Part shown: in pieces, positions 25,202 through 33,761 of the stretch
How the letters are laid out: every line of letters starts with the position of its first letter
Numbering within the stretch: position 1 is the stretch's first letter
Source: Deltaproteobacteria bacterium
GTDB lineage: Bacteria; Myxococcota_A; UBA796; SXON01
Assembly: GCA_947490345.1 (NCBI GenBank)
Contig: CANLGL010000055.1
Span: forward strand, 1-36,372
Length of the DNA: 36,372 bases
Direction: 5' to 3'
Notes under the pieces: generated by a model
Told to the model about the DNA's origin: nothing
What the model saw: only the letters and a program-made list of their open reading frames with translations
The model's database searches: none
Translations under genes and position numbers: made by a program

Positions 25202-26557
25202 CTAGACGGCGCGATTGAGGAGGCCGTCGCGAACACGGCCAGCGATGGCGGCGCGGCGGGCCTTGGCGGGTGGCCAGGCGGGGGCCTCTTCACGCCGGCC
25301 ATCGTGGCTGGCGTGCTGGTGCGTGGTGTCGCCGAAGTTGGCGCCTTCGCCCTCGCGGAGGGACTCCACGGCGCGGGAGCTTTCGCCACGGGCGGTGTTG
25401 GGGGCTGCGAAGTCGATCCGCTGAAGGGTGAGACCCTCGGCAGCGAGGCGGTCGCGAAGCTCCGGAGTCGCCTCGCCGACCATCTGGTGGAGCTCGGCGT
25501 CCCCACGGAGCACCAGCTGAAGGAGCTCGTCGTGACGCACCATGTCCACTTCCCAATGGCCAAGGGCATCGTCGAGGCGGAGGGTGAGTCGGTTGCCCAC
25601 GCGGGCTCCGGCATCCTGGACTTCGCCGAGCGCTTCGATCTTCCCGGCGACACCCGCAAGTTTTTCGAGGGGTAGTTCACTGGTGGAGACCGGCAGGGCC
25701 CCGTTGACCACGAACTGGAACTGGTCCGCGGCCCACGCCGAACCCGACGCGCTGCCGTCGCCATCGGCGGCGGAGTCTGCGCTCGTCCCGGCTTCTCCCT
25801 GGTCGCTGCCCGTCTCGTCGAAATCGCCGTTGGCCGCGGCCACACGGTGCAGGTCGAAGCTGGTCTTGGCGGCCTCCTGGGCGGGCGGCTCGACCGGTCG
25901 GCCGGCTTCGCCCAGGCCGCGGCGGGCGCCTTCAGTCCAGAACGCCTGGGGGGCGAGTAACGGAGCGGCGGCGGCTTCGTCGCACCCGGACGCCGGGGAA
26001 GCGCCGCCGATCGGGAGGAAGGTCGGGAACTCGAAGACGAGGCCCGGATCGCGAATCGGATCCGCGGGCACCGGCGAGGGGACCAGCACCGCCGCGGCGG
26101 CCCCCGGACCCTGCGAGATCGTTACCATCGGCATTTCGGGGGTGTGAACCACCTCGATGGACGCGTCCATGAACATGAGATTGGTACGCAGGTCAGCCGG
26201 CGCGGCGTGATCGAGCACCGGCTCCAGCAACGTGGACAGCTCGGTGACCTGGCCAGCGAAGGGCGGCGGCATCGGCATGATGATCGGGAAGGGCACGAGC
26301 CCGGCGAGGTCCGCGTCGGCGAGGTCCTCGAACTCGATCTCCGCCGCTTCTACCTCCGGAAAGCCGAAACCCTCGCCGAGGCTGCGCAGCCCTGCTTCCA
26401 GAAGCAGTGGCAACGGAGCCAGGCGTGGTGGCGGCTCGGTGACTGCGCCCAGGACTACGGCGAAGCTCGCTGGCGGGGGAGCCTCGCCGTATCCGCGCGA
26501 CGCGGCGGCGGCGGGGAGCGCGGGGAGGGTGAAAGCGGCGGGCATCGTGAAACTCAC
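25202..26557 (-). CDS. fliK: Flagellar hook-length control protein FliK
   Basis: 451 residues, Pro/Ala-rich and weakly conserved except at the C-terminus, as normal for FliK. The C-terminal core (VGNRLTLRLDDALGHWEVDMVRHDELLQLVLRGDAELHQMVGEATPELRDRLAAEGLTLQRIDF, about residues 315-380) matches the domain that meets FlhB and triggers the export switch. The start is a GTG overlapping the motE-like stop by 4 bp; a second in-frame ATG lies four codons in. Position just before flgD supports the call. Confidence 0.85.
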   Translation of the reverse strand: MSFTMPAAFTLPALPAAAASRGYGEAPPPASFAVVLGAVTEPPPRLAPLPLLLEAGLRSLGEGFGFPEVEAAEIEFEDLADADLAGLVPFPIIMPMPPPFAGQVTELSTLLEPVLDHAAPADLRTNLMFMDASIEVVHTPEMPMVTISQGPGAAAAVLVPSPVPADPIRDPGLVFEFPTFLPIGGASPASGCDEAAAAPLLAPQAFWTEGARRGLGEAGRPVEPPAQEAAKTSFDLHRVAAANGDFDETGSDQGEAGTSADSAADGDGSASGSAWAADQFQFVVNGALPVSTSELPLEKLAGVAGKIEALGEVQDAGARVGNRLTLRLDDALGHWEVDMVRHDELLQLVLRGDAELHQMVGEATPELRDRLAAEGLTLQRIDFAAPNTARGESSRAVESLREGEGANFGDTTHQHASHDGRREEAPAWPPAKARRAAIAGRVRDGLLNRAV

Positions 26558-27096
26558 GGCAACTCCACGGCGATGGGCTCGGCCATCCGTTGGGCAAGCG
26601 CGGCCGCTTTGCTGGCGGGAAGCACGGCCAGGAGCTGGCCGGCCTTCTTGCGCTTCATCTTGTCGAGGACGGTGACCGCGAGCGGTTCGTCCAGCTCGGC
26701 GAACATCGGCGCGATGGTCCCGGCGCGGTTGGCTTCGACCATCTTGACGATGCCGTCGATGCGGAGGTCGCGGGCCTCATCGGCGACGCCGATCAGCGCT
26801 TGCAGATCGGCGCGGGCCTTCTCGAGGCCGGCGAGCCGCTCGGTCAGCCGCGCCTCGGCGGTGGCCATCTCCGCGCGCTGGGCGTCGAGGGCGTGGGCGC
26901 GGCCATCGAGCTCCCGCTCACGGTGCAGCAGGTCCTGCGCGAGTTGGTGGGCGCCCTCTTCTTCGAGCGAGCAGTAGCGCTCGATCTCAGACGCGGTCGG
27001 GTCACGCCCGGCCCAGGCCGCCGTCCCGGTGCCGAGGCCCAGCACCATCCCGCCGAACGCGAGAGCCCAGGCCCGATGGAGCGTGGTGTTTGCCAT
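26554..27096 (-). CDS. MotE-like flagellar protein (MgtE-N-like domain)
   Basis: 180 residues. An N-terminal hydrophobic segment ending TAAWA is a signal or anchor. A charged coiled coil follows (about residues 50-100, RERELDGRAHALDAQRAEMATAEARLTERLAGLEKARADL). The end, IAPMFAELDEPLAVTVLDKMKRKKAGQLLAVLPASKAAALAQRM, resembles the MgtE N-terminal-like domain of MotE-type periplasmic proteins. MotE-type genes often sit between fliJ and fliK, as here. Its role may be to assist motor or hook assembly in the periplasm. It is divergent from the hydrolase gene and forms the head of the motE-fliK-flgD run after the break. Confidence 0.75.
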   Translation of the reverse strand: MANTTLHRAWALAFGGMVLGLGTGTAAWAGRDPTASEIERYCSLEEEGAHQLAQDLLHRERELDGRAHALDAQRAEMATAEARLTERLAGLEKARADLQALIGVADEARDLRIDGIVKMVEANRAGTIAPMFAELDEPLAVTVLDKMKRKKAGQLLAVLPASKAAALAQRMAEPIAVELP

Positions 27097-27149
27097 GCCC
27101 GCGTCTTCGGTCGGGCCGGAGGGAACTTGAGCGGTCCGGGGGCGATAGG

Positions 27150-28247
27150 ATGCGGATCATGGCCGCTCGTGTCCTCGCGCTCGTCACCGCTCTGCAGGCC
27201 CTCGCCATCGTCGCTCCCGCGCTCTCGTGGCCGCTGTGGATGGTCCACTTTGCGGCGCTGGAGGGGTGCATCCTCGGCGCGGTGCTCGCCCTGATCGCGA
27301 TCCTGACCACCGAAGAACGGTGGGTGACGGCAACCGCTACGACGGCGGGCCTCGTCTGTCTGCTCCCCGCGCTCTACATCATCCCGCCGTACATCCGCGA
27401 GGGCCAGTCCTTCTCGGTGTGGAACTGGCTCACCGGCGGCAGCGTGCCCACGGTCCAGGTGGAGCGTGATGTGGCCCTGGGCGCGACCGTCACCGCGGAT
27501 GTCTGGCGCGGCCGCGGCGAGGGACCGCGCCCTGCCGTGGTGGTGGTGCATGGCGGGAGCTGGCGGTCCGGCGACAAAGGCGAGCTCCCCCACCTCTCCG
27601 CGGTGCTGGCCGACGCGGGGTACACCGTCGTCGACGTACGGTACCGCCTGGCGGGGGACGCTCCGTTCCCGGCGGCGATTGAGGATGTCCGGTGCGCGCT
27701 GGCCACGTTGGCGGCGGAGCCGACCCGCTTCGGGGTCGATCCGTCGCGGCTGGCCCTGCTCGGTCGCAGCGCCGGGGGGCAGATCGTGCTCGTCGCGGCG
27801 TACGCCGATGCCTCGATCGCCTCTTCGTGCGGGGGCGTCGTGCCGCCGTTGCGGGCGGTCATCTCGGTCTACGGGGTGACCGACGTTGCCTGGGCCCACG
27901 ACCACCCCTACACCCCCGATGTCGTCGATGGTGTCGCCGCGACGGAGGTGTACCTGAGCGGTACGCCCGCCGCGGCTGCGGAGCGCTACCGCGTCGCGAC
28001 GCCACAGACGTGGGTGCGCGCGGATGTTCCCGAGACCCTTCTGCTCCACGGCACCGGCGAGGGCTGCGTGCGCCCCGAGAACACCACCTTCCTCAACGAC
28101 AAGCTCGTCGAGGCAGGTGCGCGGGTCAAGACGGTGCTGGTTCCCTGGGCGGACCACGGCTTCGACGTGCGCCGCGGCGGCTTCGGCGAGCAGCTTTCGC
28201 GGGGAGTGATCCTGCGATTCCTGGCGAGGGTCATGGCGGGGTCGTGA
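27150..28247 (+). CDS. Membrane-anchored alpha/beta hydrolase
   Basis: 365 residues. Three N-terminal membrane helices (about 5-27, 31-52, 60-80) precede an alpha/beta hydrolase of the esterase/lipase BD-FAE type. The oxyanion-hole motif HGGSW is at 134-138, the nucleophile motif GRSAGG at 205-210 (Ser207), and the catalytic His in WADHGFD near residue 350; an Asp or Glu around HGTGEGCVRPENT could complete the triad. The substrate is unknown. A second ATG at 27159 has AGGA at a good distance and may be the real start. The gene lies on the opposite strand between motE and fliJ, so it is an insertion into the flagellar series. Confidence 0.86.
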   Translation: MRIMAARVLALVTALQALAIVAPALSWPLWMVHFAALEGCILGAVLALIAILTTEERWVTATATTAGLVCLLPALYIIPPYIREGQSFSVWNWLTGGSVPTVQVERDVALGATVTADVWRGRGEGPRPAVVVVHGGSWRSGDKGELPHLSAVLADAGYTVVDVRYRLAGDAPFPAAIEDVRCALATLAAEPTRFGVDPSRLALLGRSAGGQIVLVAAYADASIASSCGGVVPPLRAVISVYGVTDVAWAHDHPYTPDVVDGVAATEVYLSGTPAAAAERYRVATPQTWVRADVPETLLLHGTGEGCVRPENTTFLNDKLVEAGARVKTVLVPWADHGFDVRRGGFGEQLSRGVILRFLARVMAGS

Positions 28248-28254
28248 TCGCCGC

Positions 28255-28671
28255 CTACAGGCCTTCGACGTCGCGCCGAGAGGCGATCTCGTCCATCCGG
28301 CGCGCGTCGCGCGTGGCCTGTTCGCGCTCTTCTTCCCGGGCGTGGGCCTCGATCACGTTCTCGGTGGCGATCTCGTCGCGGACGCGGCCGACGTGGATGC
28401 CGCGCTTCTGGTCGACCTCCCGCTCACGCTGCTGCAGGCGGGCGTTCTCGCGGCGTTCGGCGACTTCCTGGCGCATGCGGAAGGCGTGGTAGGTCGCCAG
28501 GGCGAAGGGGTCCGTGGGGTCCGCGCCGGCGCGGGCGGCGACGACCGCGATGCGGACGGCCTCGACGCGCTCAGCCTGGGTGTCCCGCTCGTCCTCGGCG
28601 CGTCGCAACATGCCCTGCGACTCCTCACGCGCGTGGGCGCGCAGCCGCAGGAGCGTGTGGAGGGCGGACAT
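28255..28671 (-). CDS. fliJ: Flagellar FliJ-like export chaperone
   Basis: 138 residues, almost entirely a charged coiled coil (LHTLLRLRAHAREESQGMLRRAEDERDTQAERVEAVRIAV...RRENARLQQREREVDQKRGIHVGRVRDEIATENVIEAHAREEEREQATRDARRMDEIASRR), the size and form of FliJ, the stalk of the FliI ATPase. FliJ is poorly conserved, so the call also uses its place between fliI and motE/fliK, although here fliI is about 3 kb away. No clear ribosome site; GA-rich sequence upstream. Confidence 0.72.
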   Translation of the reverse strand: MSALHTLLRLRAHAREESQGMLRRAEDERDTQAERVEAVRIAVVAARAGADPTDPFALATYHAFRMRQEVAERRENARLQQREREVDQKRGIHVGRVRDEIATENVIEAHAREEEREQATRDARRMDEIASRRDVEGL

Positions 28672-28727
28672 GACTCGGTATCGGTCGGGAGGGGGGGAGG
28701 TTGAGCGGGGTGGTGCGGCGGATGGTG

Positions 28728-28846
28728 TCAGGGAGGTTCGACCAGCTCGACCCGGGGGAAGTAGGTCCGGAACCGAGCCGAGTCGCGGGTGATGACGACC
28801 AGGCCGTCCACCGCTGCGTGGGCGCCGATGTCATGGCACGCGGTCG
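28728..28846 (-). pseudogene. VapC-type PIN domain toxin, C-terminal remnant
   Basis: The frame ending at 28728 reads ATACHDIGAHAAVDGLVV and then ITRDSARFRTYFPRVELVEPP. This matches the C-terminus of PIN-domain (VapC) ribonuclease toxins: the Asp before GAHAA and the TRD...RYRTYFP motif are typical. Only about 38 codons are left. The part upstream is occupied by the end of the SPFH gene in another frame, so the first three acidic active-site residues and any antitoxin gene are missing. It should be non-functional. Confidence 0.72.
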
Positions 28847-29803
28847 CTACCGCGCCGCCGGCGCCTTCGGCGCCTGCAACGCGACCAGCCGCTGCATGGT
28901 GTCCTGCATCTTGTCGGGTGAGCCATCCAGGAAGATGATGTTCCCCTTCCCCTCTTCGGCGAAGTGCTTCAGGGACTCGGTCCACATCGAGAACAGGATG
29001 AAGCTGACGTCCAGGTTGGCCTTCTGCATCTCGGCGGCCGCCTCGGTCATGCCGCGGGCCACCTCGTGGCGGAAAAGCGCGATGCCCTGCCCGCGGAGCT
29101 GCGCGGCGACCTTCTCGGCCTCGGCGGCGATTCGGATCGCGTTGCCCTCGGCTTCGGCCTGCTTGGTACGGGTGATGAGGAGCGCCTGGCCCTCGTTCTC
29201 GGCGGCGGCCCGGAGGTTGCTGGACGCGACGACCTTGGCCATCGATCGCAAGATCTCTTCGTCGAAGGCGATGTCGTTCATCTGGAGGTCGATGAGGTGG
29301 TAGCCCCACTCGGAGAGCTGGTGGTCGAGCTGCTCCTTGACCGAGTCGATGATCTCACGACGGAGGCCGAGGATCTCCGACTGCTTCTTGGTCGCGACAA
29401 AGGAACGAACCGATCCTTCGACGGACCGAACCAGCGCGGTCATGAACGCCCGCTCGTCCACGAACTTGAACGCCACGTTCATGATCGTGTCTTCGTCGTG
29501 GTTCAGCACCGAGAAAAGCAGCATCTGCTTGAAGTGCACATTGGCCTGGTCGATGGTGATGGCCTGGAAGGCCAGCTCTACCGCCCGGTTCTGGAGCGAG
29601 AGCCGCTGCGACACCGTCTCGATGATGGGAATCTTCAGGTTGAGCCCGGGCCGCAGCACCCTGCCGAACTTGCCGAAGCGGGTCACGATGCCGACGCAGC
29701 CCTGCTGAATCGTGGTGAAGCTTCCGCCGATAACGACGAGCGTGAACAGGCCGAAGAAGGCGACGCCGACGAGGGTCAACAAACCGAGGAGCTCTTCCAT
29801 CAT
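28847..29803 (-). CDS. SPFH/stomatin-like membrane protein
   Basis: 318 residues. One N-terminal membrane helix (about 5-30, LLTLVGVAFFGLFTLVVIGGSF) is followed by an SPFH/Band 7 domain: QQGCVGIVTRFGKFGRVLRPGLNLKIPIIETVSQRLSLQNRAVEL ... SFVATKKQSEILGLRREIIDSVKEQL ... WGYHLIDLQMNDIAFDEEILRSMAKV. A long helix follows (AEAEGNAIRIAAEAEKVAAQLRGQGIALFRHEVARGM). Such proteins form oligomeric membrane microdomain cages, often with proteases; none is adjacent here. An ATG pair starts the gene; no Shine-Dalgarno is evident. Its 3' end abuts the VapC remnant. It sits inside the fliI-fliJ break. Confidence 0.92.
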   Translation of the reverse strand: MMEELLGLLTLVGVAFFGLFTLVVIGGSFTTIQQGCVGIVTRFGKFGRVLRPGLNLKIPIIETVSQRLSLQNRAVELAFQAITIDQANVHFKQMLLFSVLNHDEDTIMNVAFKFVDERAFMTALVRSVEGSVRSFVATKKQSEILGLRREIIDSVKEQLDHQLSEWGYHLIDLQMNDIAFDEEILRSMAKVVASSNLRAAAENEGQALLITRTKQAEAEGNAIRIAAEAEKVAAQLRGQGIALFRHEVARGMTEAAAEMQKANLDVSFILFSMWTESLKHFAEEGKGNIIFLDGSPDKMQDTMQRLVALQAPKAPAAR

Positions 29804-30119
<316 letters not shown>

Positions 30120-30545
30120 ATGTGTCAGACCCGGACCATCAACCTGCCCTGGACCACGCTCTACTCGGATGTCACCGCGGACGACGGCGTCTTCTTGCCG
30201 CTTACGGGTTGGATGGACGCAGCGAGTGTACGTCGGCTGCGGGTGACCTTCGAGGTCGCGGCGACGACCGACGCCAACGGGATCATCAAGCCGGGAATCC
30301 AATACGCCAACGCGGAGTCCCACTGGTGCGGCGATGCCACTCACGTGGTGGCTACCGTCTTCTGTACGGACCCGGCCGATCGTACGATCCCGCCGTCGAT
30401 GTCCCGGGTGCTGCTGATCAACTTCAAGGATCCGCAGAACCCCGTCCACTACGACGTCACCGCGGCGGTCGGGTCGGCATTTCGGGGGGAGGGGGGCAAC
30501 CGGCGTTGGCGGGGTATATTCAGCGTCTGTCGGAACGTGGGGTGA
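30120..30545 (+). CDS. Hypothetical protein
   Basis: 141 residues. The ATG at 30120 has GGGAG seven bases upstream; an earlier in-frame start at 30045 is less likely. Content is beta-like (INLPWTTLYSDVTADDGVFLPLTGWMDAASVRRLRVTFEVAATTDANGIIKPGIQYAN), resembling a jelly-roll or discoidin-type core, but no family is recognised. No signal peptide is seen. It ends FSVCRNVG, and its stop overlaps the GTG start of the RCC1-like gene (GTGA). The junction sequence is repeated after that gene. Confidence 0.65.
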   Translation: MCQTRTINLPWTTLYSDVTADDGVFLPLTGWMDAASVRRLRVTFEVAATTDANGIIKPGIQYANAESHWCGDATHVVATVFCTDPADRTIPPSMSRVLLINFKDPQNPVHYDVTAAVGSAFRGEGGNRRWRGIFSVCRNVG

Positions 30546-30567
30546 CGCGGGCGACGTGGTGCTCAGC
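30522..30567. repeat. Direct repeat, copy A (start junction of RCC1-like gene)
   Basis: Begins AGCGTCTGTCGGAACGTGG and covers the end of the gene at 30120 and the GTG start of the RCC1-like gene. Copy B begins at 31491. The first 13 bases are identical and most of the next 30 match. Confidence 0.75.
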
Positions 30568-31492
30568 GGCGCTTTCCTTAGCGACGAGTTGCGCCTCCGC
30601 CTGCGAGCCCACCCCGACCGATGAGCCGAAGCTCATCCGTTGGACCGATGTGACCTTGGGCAAGTGGCACGGGTGCGGGACACGTCCGGGTGGCGACATC
30701 CAGTGTTGGACCGGAGCGCAGATGCCCGGCAACGATACCGGCGTCAACGATACCGGCAACTCGCAGTTCGACTCCCCGCTGGTGGGCGTGTTTCCGGGCC
30801 CGTTCGCCTCGTTGGCGTTGAATCACCCCTTCCCGTATCCTGGCAACCCTGAGACGGTGTGCGGCGTGCTCAAGGCGGGCGGCGCATCCTGCTGGGGAGG
30901 ATTTCCGTTCATCGCAGACGGGGTGTTCTCCGCCTTCTATCCTGACGGGTACGGTAACGGGTGCGGACTGCTGAGCGAGGGCGGGGGTCGATGCGTCTGG
31001 TATGGGCAGGACAGGGAGCTGCCCATGGTCACCGCGATGTCGATGGCCGCGTATCACCTGGCGCTGATCGACGTCGCTGGCGGGCTCACCCTGGAGCAGG
31101 AGACTGCGGACGAAGGACGCGTCACCCTCGTGGTCGCGGGTTCATGGAAGGCGATCGAGGGTGACGGGAACGGCGCCTTCTGTGGACTGCAGGTGGGGGG
31201 TACGCTCTCGTGTTGGGACTTCTGGACCCGGACCACACCGCCGCCGGTCCTCCTTTCCGCCCCCACCGGCACCTACCAACAGGTGTGCCTCACCGCGGAC
31301 GACCAGGCCTGCGTCCTCGATCCCGCCGGCAAGGCCACGTGCTGGGGCGCTGACGCGATGGAAGCGCCTGACGAGACGTTCACCAAGCTGGCCTGCGGCA
31401 ACGAGTCGGTTTGCGGCCTGACCGACGATGGGCGCATCGTGTGCTGGGGCGACTGCGACAACGGGGAGTGTGAGGTGCCGGCCTATGAATAG
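30542..31492 (+). CDS. RCC1-like repeat lipoprotein
   Basis: 316 residues from the GTG at 30542. The N-terminus MTRATWCSAALSLATSCAS contains a likely lipobox Cys, so export is probable. About six repeats with the RCC1-like C-G-x(4-7)-G-x-x-x-C-W pattern are visible: HGCGTRPGGDIQCW, VCGVLKAGGASCWG, GCGLLSEGGGRCVW, FCGLQVGGTLSCW, ACVLDPAGKATCWG, VCGLTDDGRIVCWGD. Such repeats form beta-propellers; Cys pairs may give disulfides. In Myxococcota, RCC1-like repeats occur in secreted proteins of unknown binding role. It is translationally coupled to the gene before it. An imperfect copy of its start junction follows its stop. Confidence 0.78.
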   Translation: MTRATWCSAALSLATSCASACEPTPTDEPKLIRWTDVTLGKWHGCGTRPGGDIQCWTGAQMPGNDTGVNDTGNSQFDSPLVGVFPGPFASLALNHPFPYPGNPETVCGVLKAGGASCWGGFPFIADGVFSAFYPDGYGNGCGLLSEGGGRCVWYGQDRELPMVTAMSMAAYHLALIDVAGGLTLEQETADEGRVTLVVAGSWKAIEGDGNGAFCGLQVGGTLSCWDFWTRTTPPPVLLSAPTGTYQQVCLTADDQACVLDPAGKATCWGADAMEAPDETFTKLACGNESVCGLTDDGRIVCWGDCDNGECEVPAYE

Positions 31493-31536
31493 CGTCTGTC
31501 GGACCGTGGCGTGACCCGCGCCGCCTCGTTCTGAGC
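31491..31536. repeat. Direct repeat, copy B (after RCC1-like gene)
   Basis: Begins AGCGTCTGTCGGACCGTGG, starting at the RCC1-like stop. Read in the same frame as copy A it gives SVCRTVA-stop, then GTG (31512) MTRAASF-stop, mirroring SVCRNVG-stop and MTRATW at copy A. It looks like a broken copy of the same gene junction. Confidence 0.75.
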
Positions 31537-31583
31537 CGAGGAGCCCGACGACGCGTCGTCCGTACGGTCTCGCCCAGGACGCC

Positions 31584-31634
31584 GCGTCGCGCCCCAGCGC
31601 CTGCCTGTCGAGACGCCTGGGCCTGGCGCGACGC
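31584..31634. terminator. Candidate bidirectional terminator hairpin
   Basis: The arms GCGTCGCGCC (31584-31593) and GGCGCGACGC (31625-31634) pair perfectly over 10 bp around a 31-base loop that can pair further (CCAG with CTGG). It lies between the convergent ends of the RCC1-like gene and fliI. There is no clear U tract on either side, so intrinsic termination is uncertain. Confidence 0.45.
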
Positions 31635-31656
31635 CCAAACAGAGTTCGGTCGCCCC

Positions 31657-32967
31657 CTAGCGCAAAAGCCCCTCCATCGTCGCGATGGTCTCCGCCAACG
31701 GCGTGGCCTCCTCCACCGGCTGCGTGAGCCAGGCGTGGATCTTGTCGATGCGGGCGATGGCGGCATCGACGGGGGGGCTGGAGCCGGCCTTGTAAGCGCC
31801 GAGGCGGACGAGCTCCTCGTTCTGCGCCCAGGTGTTGAGCACGGTGCGCACTTTGCGGGCGGCCTCACGGTGCGGCGCTCCGGTCACGACGTCCATGACT
31901 CGCGAGATGCTCGCCAGAACGTCGACGGCGGGGAAACGCCCCTGTCCCGCGATTTTGCGGCTGAGCACGACATGCCCGTCCACGATGCCGCGGACCGCGT
32001 CGCCGACGGGGTCGGCTTCGACGTCGTCGCCGTCCACGAGCACCGTGTAGAGCGCGGTGATGCTGCCCTTGTTGGCGCCGGGACCCGCCCGCTCCAAAAG
32101 CCGAGGCAAGAGCGCGAAGCAGCTCGGCGTGTAGCCGCGGGTGGTGGGGGGCTCGCCGACCGCGAGCCCAATCTGACGTTGGGCCATCGCAAGCCGGGTG
32201 ACACTGTCGAGCATGAGCATCACGTCGCGGCCTTGATCGCGGAAGTGCTCGGCGACGGCCATGGCCAGGAAAGCACCGCGCAACTGCAGCACCGGCGAGC
32301 GATCACTGGTCACGACGATGACCACGCTGCGGCGCAAGCCCTCGGGCCCGAGAACGTCTTCGAGGAACTCACGCACCTCGCGGCCGCGCTCGCCGATGAG
32401 CGCGATGACGTTGACGTCGGCGGCGCTGCGACGGGCGATCATGCCGAGAAGCGTGCTCTTGCCCACGCCAGAGCCGGCCATCAGCCCGACGCGCTGCCCG
32501 CGTCCAAGGGTCAACAGACCGTCCAGCACCCGCACCCCGGTGGGGAGCGCCGTTCGAACCAACGACCGCGACATCGCGTCCGGTGGGAGGGCGTGCAGCG
32601 GGCGTGCGATCACGCCGGCGATGGGTCCCTTGCCGTCGAGGGGCTGACCGAACCCGTCGATGACCCGCCCCCGAAGCGCGTCGCTGACCATCGCGAGCGG
32701 CATCTCTCCGGTGCAGGTCACACCGGCGCCATGACGGACGCCGTCCAGCGAGGAGAACGGCATCAACAGCGCCCGGCGCTCGCGGAAGCCGACGGTCTCG
32801 GCGGGACCGACGCCGTCGATGATCGCGACCTCACCGATTCGCGCACCGGGCAGCTCGGCGGTGACCAGGGTTCCCTGGACGGCGACGACGCGCCCGCGGC
32901 GGCTCTGCGTGGGCGCGTCGGCCCAGCGCCTCTCCAGCGACTCCAAGCCCAGGAGCGAGGCGCTCAT
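31657..32967 (-). CDS. fliI: Flagellar export ATPase FliI
   Basis: 436 residues. FliI hydrolyses ATP to feed substrates into the export gate. Walker A is at about 164-171 (AGSGVGKS), Walker B around MLMLDSVTR, with downstream FALLPRLLERAG and GRFPAVDVLASISRVM, all typical of FliI/SctN. The ATG at 32967 overlaps the fliH stop by ATGA, so I prefer it over a start five codons upstream. Flagellar rather than virulence type because of the fliF-G-H context. After fliI the usual fliJ does not follow directly. Confidence 0.96.
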   Translation of the reverse strand: MSASLLGLESLERRWADAPTQSRRGRVVAVQGTLVTAELPGARIGEVAIIDGVGPAETVGFRERRALLMPFSSLDGVRHGAGVTCTGEMPLAMVSDALRGRVIDGFGQPLDGKGPIAGVIARPLHALPPDAMSRSLVRTALPTGVRVLDGLLTLGRGQRVGLMAGSGVGKSTLLGMIARRSAADVNVIALIGERGREVREFLEDVLGPEGLRRSVVIVVTSDRSPVLQLRGAFLAMAVAEHFRDQGRDVMLMLDSVTRLAMAQRQIGLAVGEPPTTRGYTPSCFALLPRLLERAGPGANKGSITALYTVLVDGDDVEADPVGDAVRGIVDGHVVLSRKIAGQGRFPAVDVLASISRVMDVVTGAPHREAARKVRTVLNTWAQNEELVRLGAYKAGSSPPVDAAIARIDKIHAWLTQPVEEATPLAETIATMEGLLR

Positions 32968-33758
32968 GCGCTGCGCTTCCACGCCTGGACCTCGGCCAGG
33001 AGTGAGCCGGACGCGGTGTTGAGCGTCGCATCCACGATGCCCGCGTCGCCTTCCGCGATGCAGCCGGCTTGGACCGAGCCGTCCGCCAGCACCCGGATGC
33101 CCTCTCCCATCGCGGCCTGTACGCGCTCCACATCCGCGGGGTTCACCCGCACGGTCACCCCGCCCGAGGACAGGGTCTCGACGGTCTCGCGCACCAACGC
33201 TTCGAGCAGGCCCGGCTGTGCCTGGAGCGCCTCGCCGGCGAGCTTGCGCGCGCCGAGCAGCAAGAGTGTGCCCGCATGCGCGCGCAGCTCCGCCACCATG
33301 CTCTGTTTGAGCCGGGCCAGCTCGGCGGCGAGCTGCCCGAGGCGTTCGGTCGAGGCGGCGGCGCGTGTCTTCTGGGCCTGCAGGTCGGCCACGAGATGGG
33401 CGTGTTCGGCCTCGCGGACTCGTTCGAGCTCGGCGTGCTCGGCGGCCATCGCCTCGGCTCCCTGCACGGCCTTGGCGATGGCTTCGGCTTGGACCTGCTC
33501 GGCCAGCGAAACGTGCCTGGCCGCACCGGCGCTCGGCGCCCCCTCGTCGCCTGGCGCGGGGGGCGGGTCGTTGGGCAGCTCCGGTTTTTCGACCACCGGA
33601 GGAGGCGCCTCGGGTGCGGCGTTGTCCCGAGTCGGCAACCCTGCGGTGAACGCCATGGTTCGACTCGGCATCAGCGAGCTGAACGCACGCATCGCACCGC
33701 CGGTCGGTGTACTCGGCACGAACACGCCGCGCGGGGACATGGGATGCAAGGTGGCCAC
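32964..33758 (-). CDS. fliH: Flagellar assembly protein FliH
   Basis: 264 residues. FliH binds and regulates FliI. A Pro-rich N-terminal third leads to a long Ala/Glu-rich helix (LAEQVQAEAIAKAVQGAEAMAAEHAELERVREAEHAHLVADLQAQ) and a C-terminal domain (LLEALVRETVETLSSGGVTVRVNPADVERV...GCIAEGDAGIVDATLNT), typical of FliH/SctL. GTG start three bases after the fliG stop; an in-frame ATG lies six codons in. The end overlaps fliI by 4 bp. Confidence 0.9.
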   Translation of the reverse strand: MATLHPMSPRGVFVPSTPTGGAMRAFSSLMPSRTMAFTAGLPTRDNAAPEAPPPVVEKPELPNDPPPAPGDEGAPSAGAARHVSLAEQVQAEAIAKAVQGAEAMAAEHAELERVREAEHAHLVADLQAQKTRAAASTERLGQLAAELARLKQSMVAELRAHAGTLLLLGARKLAGEALQAQPGLLEALVRETVETLSSGGVTVRVNPADVERVQAAMGEGIRVLADGSVQAGCIAEGDAGIVDATLNTASGSLLAEVQAWKRSA

Positions 33759-33761
33759 GCG

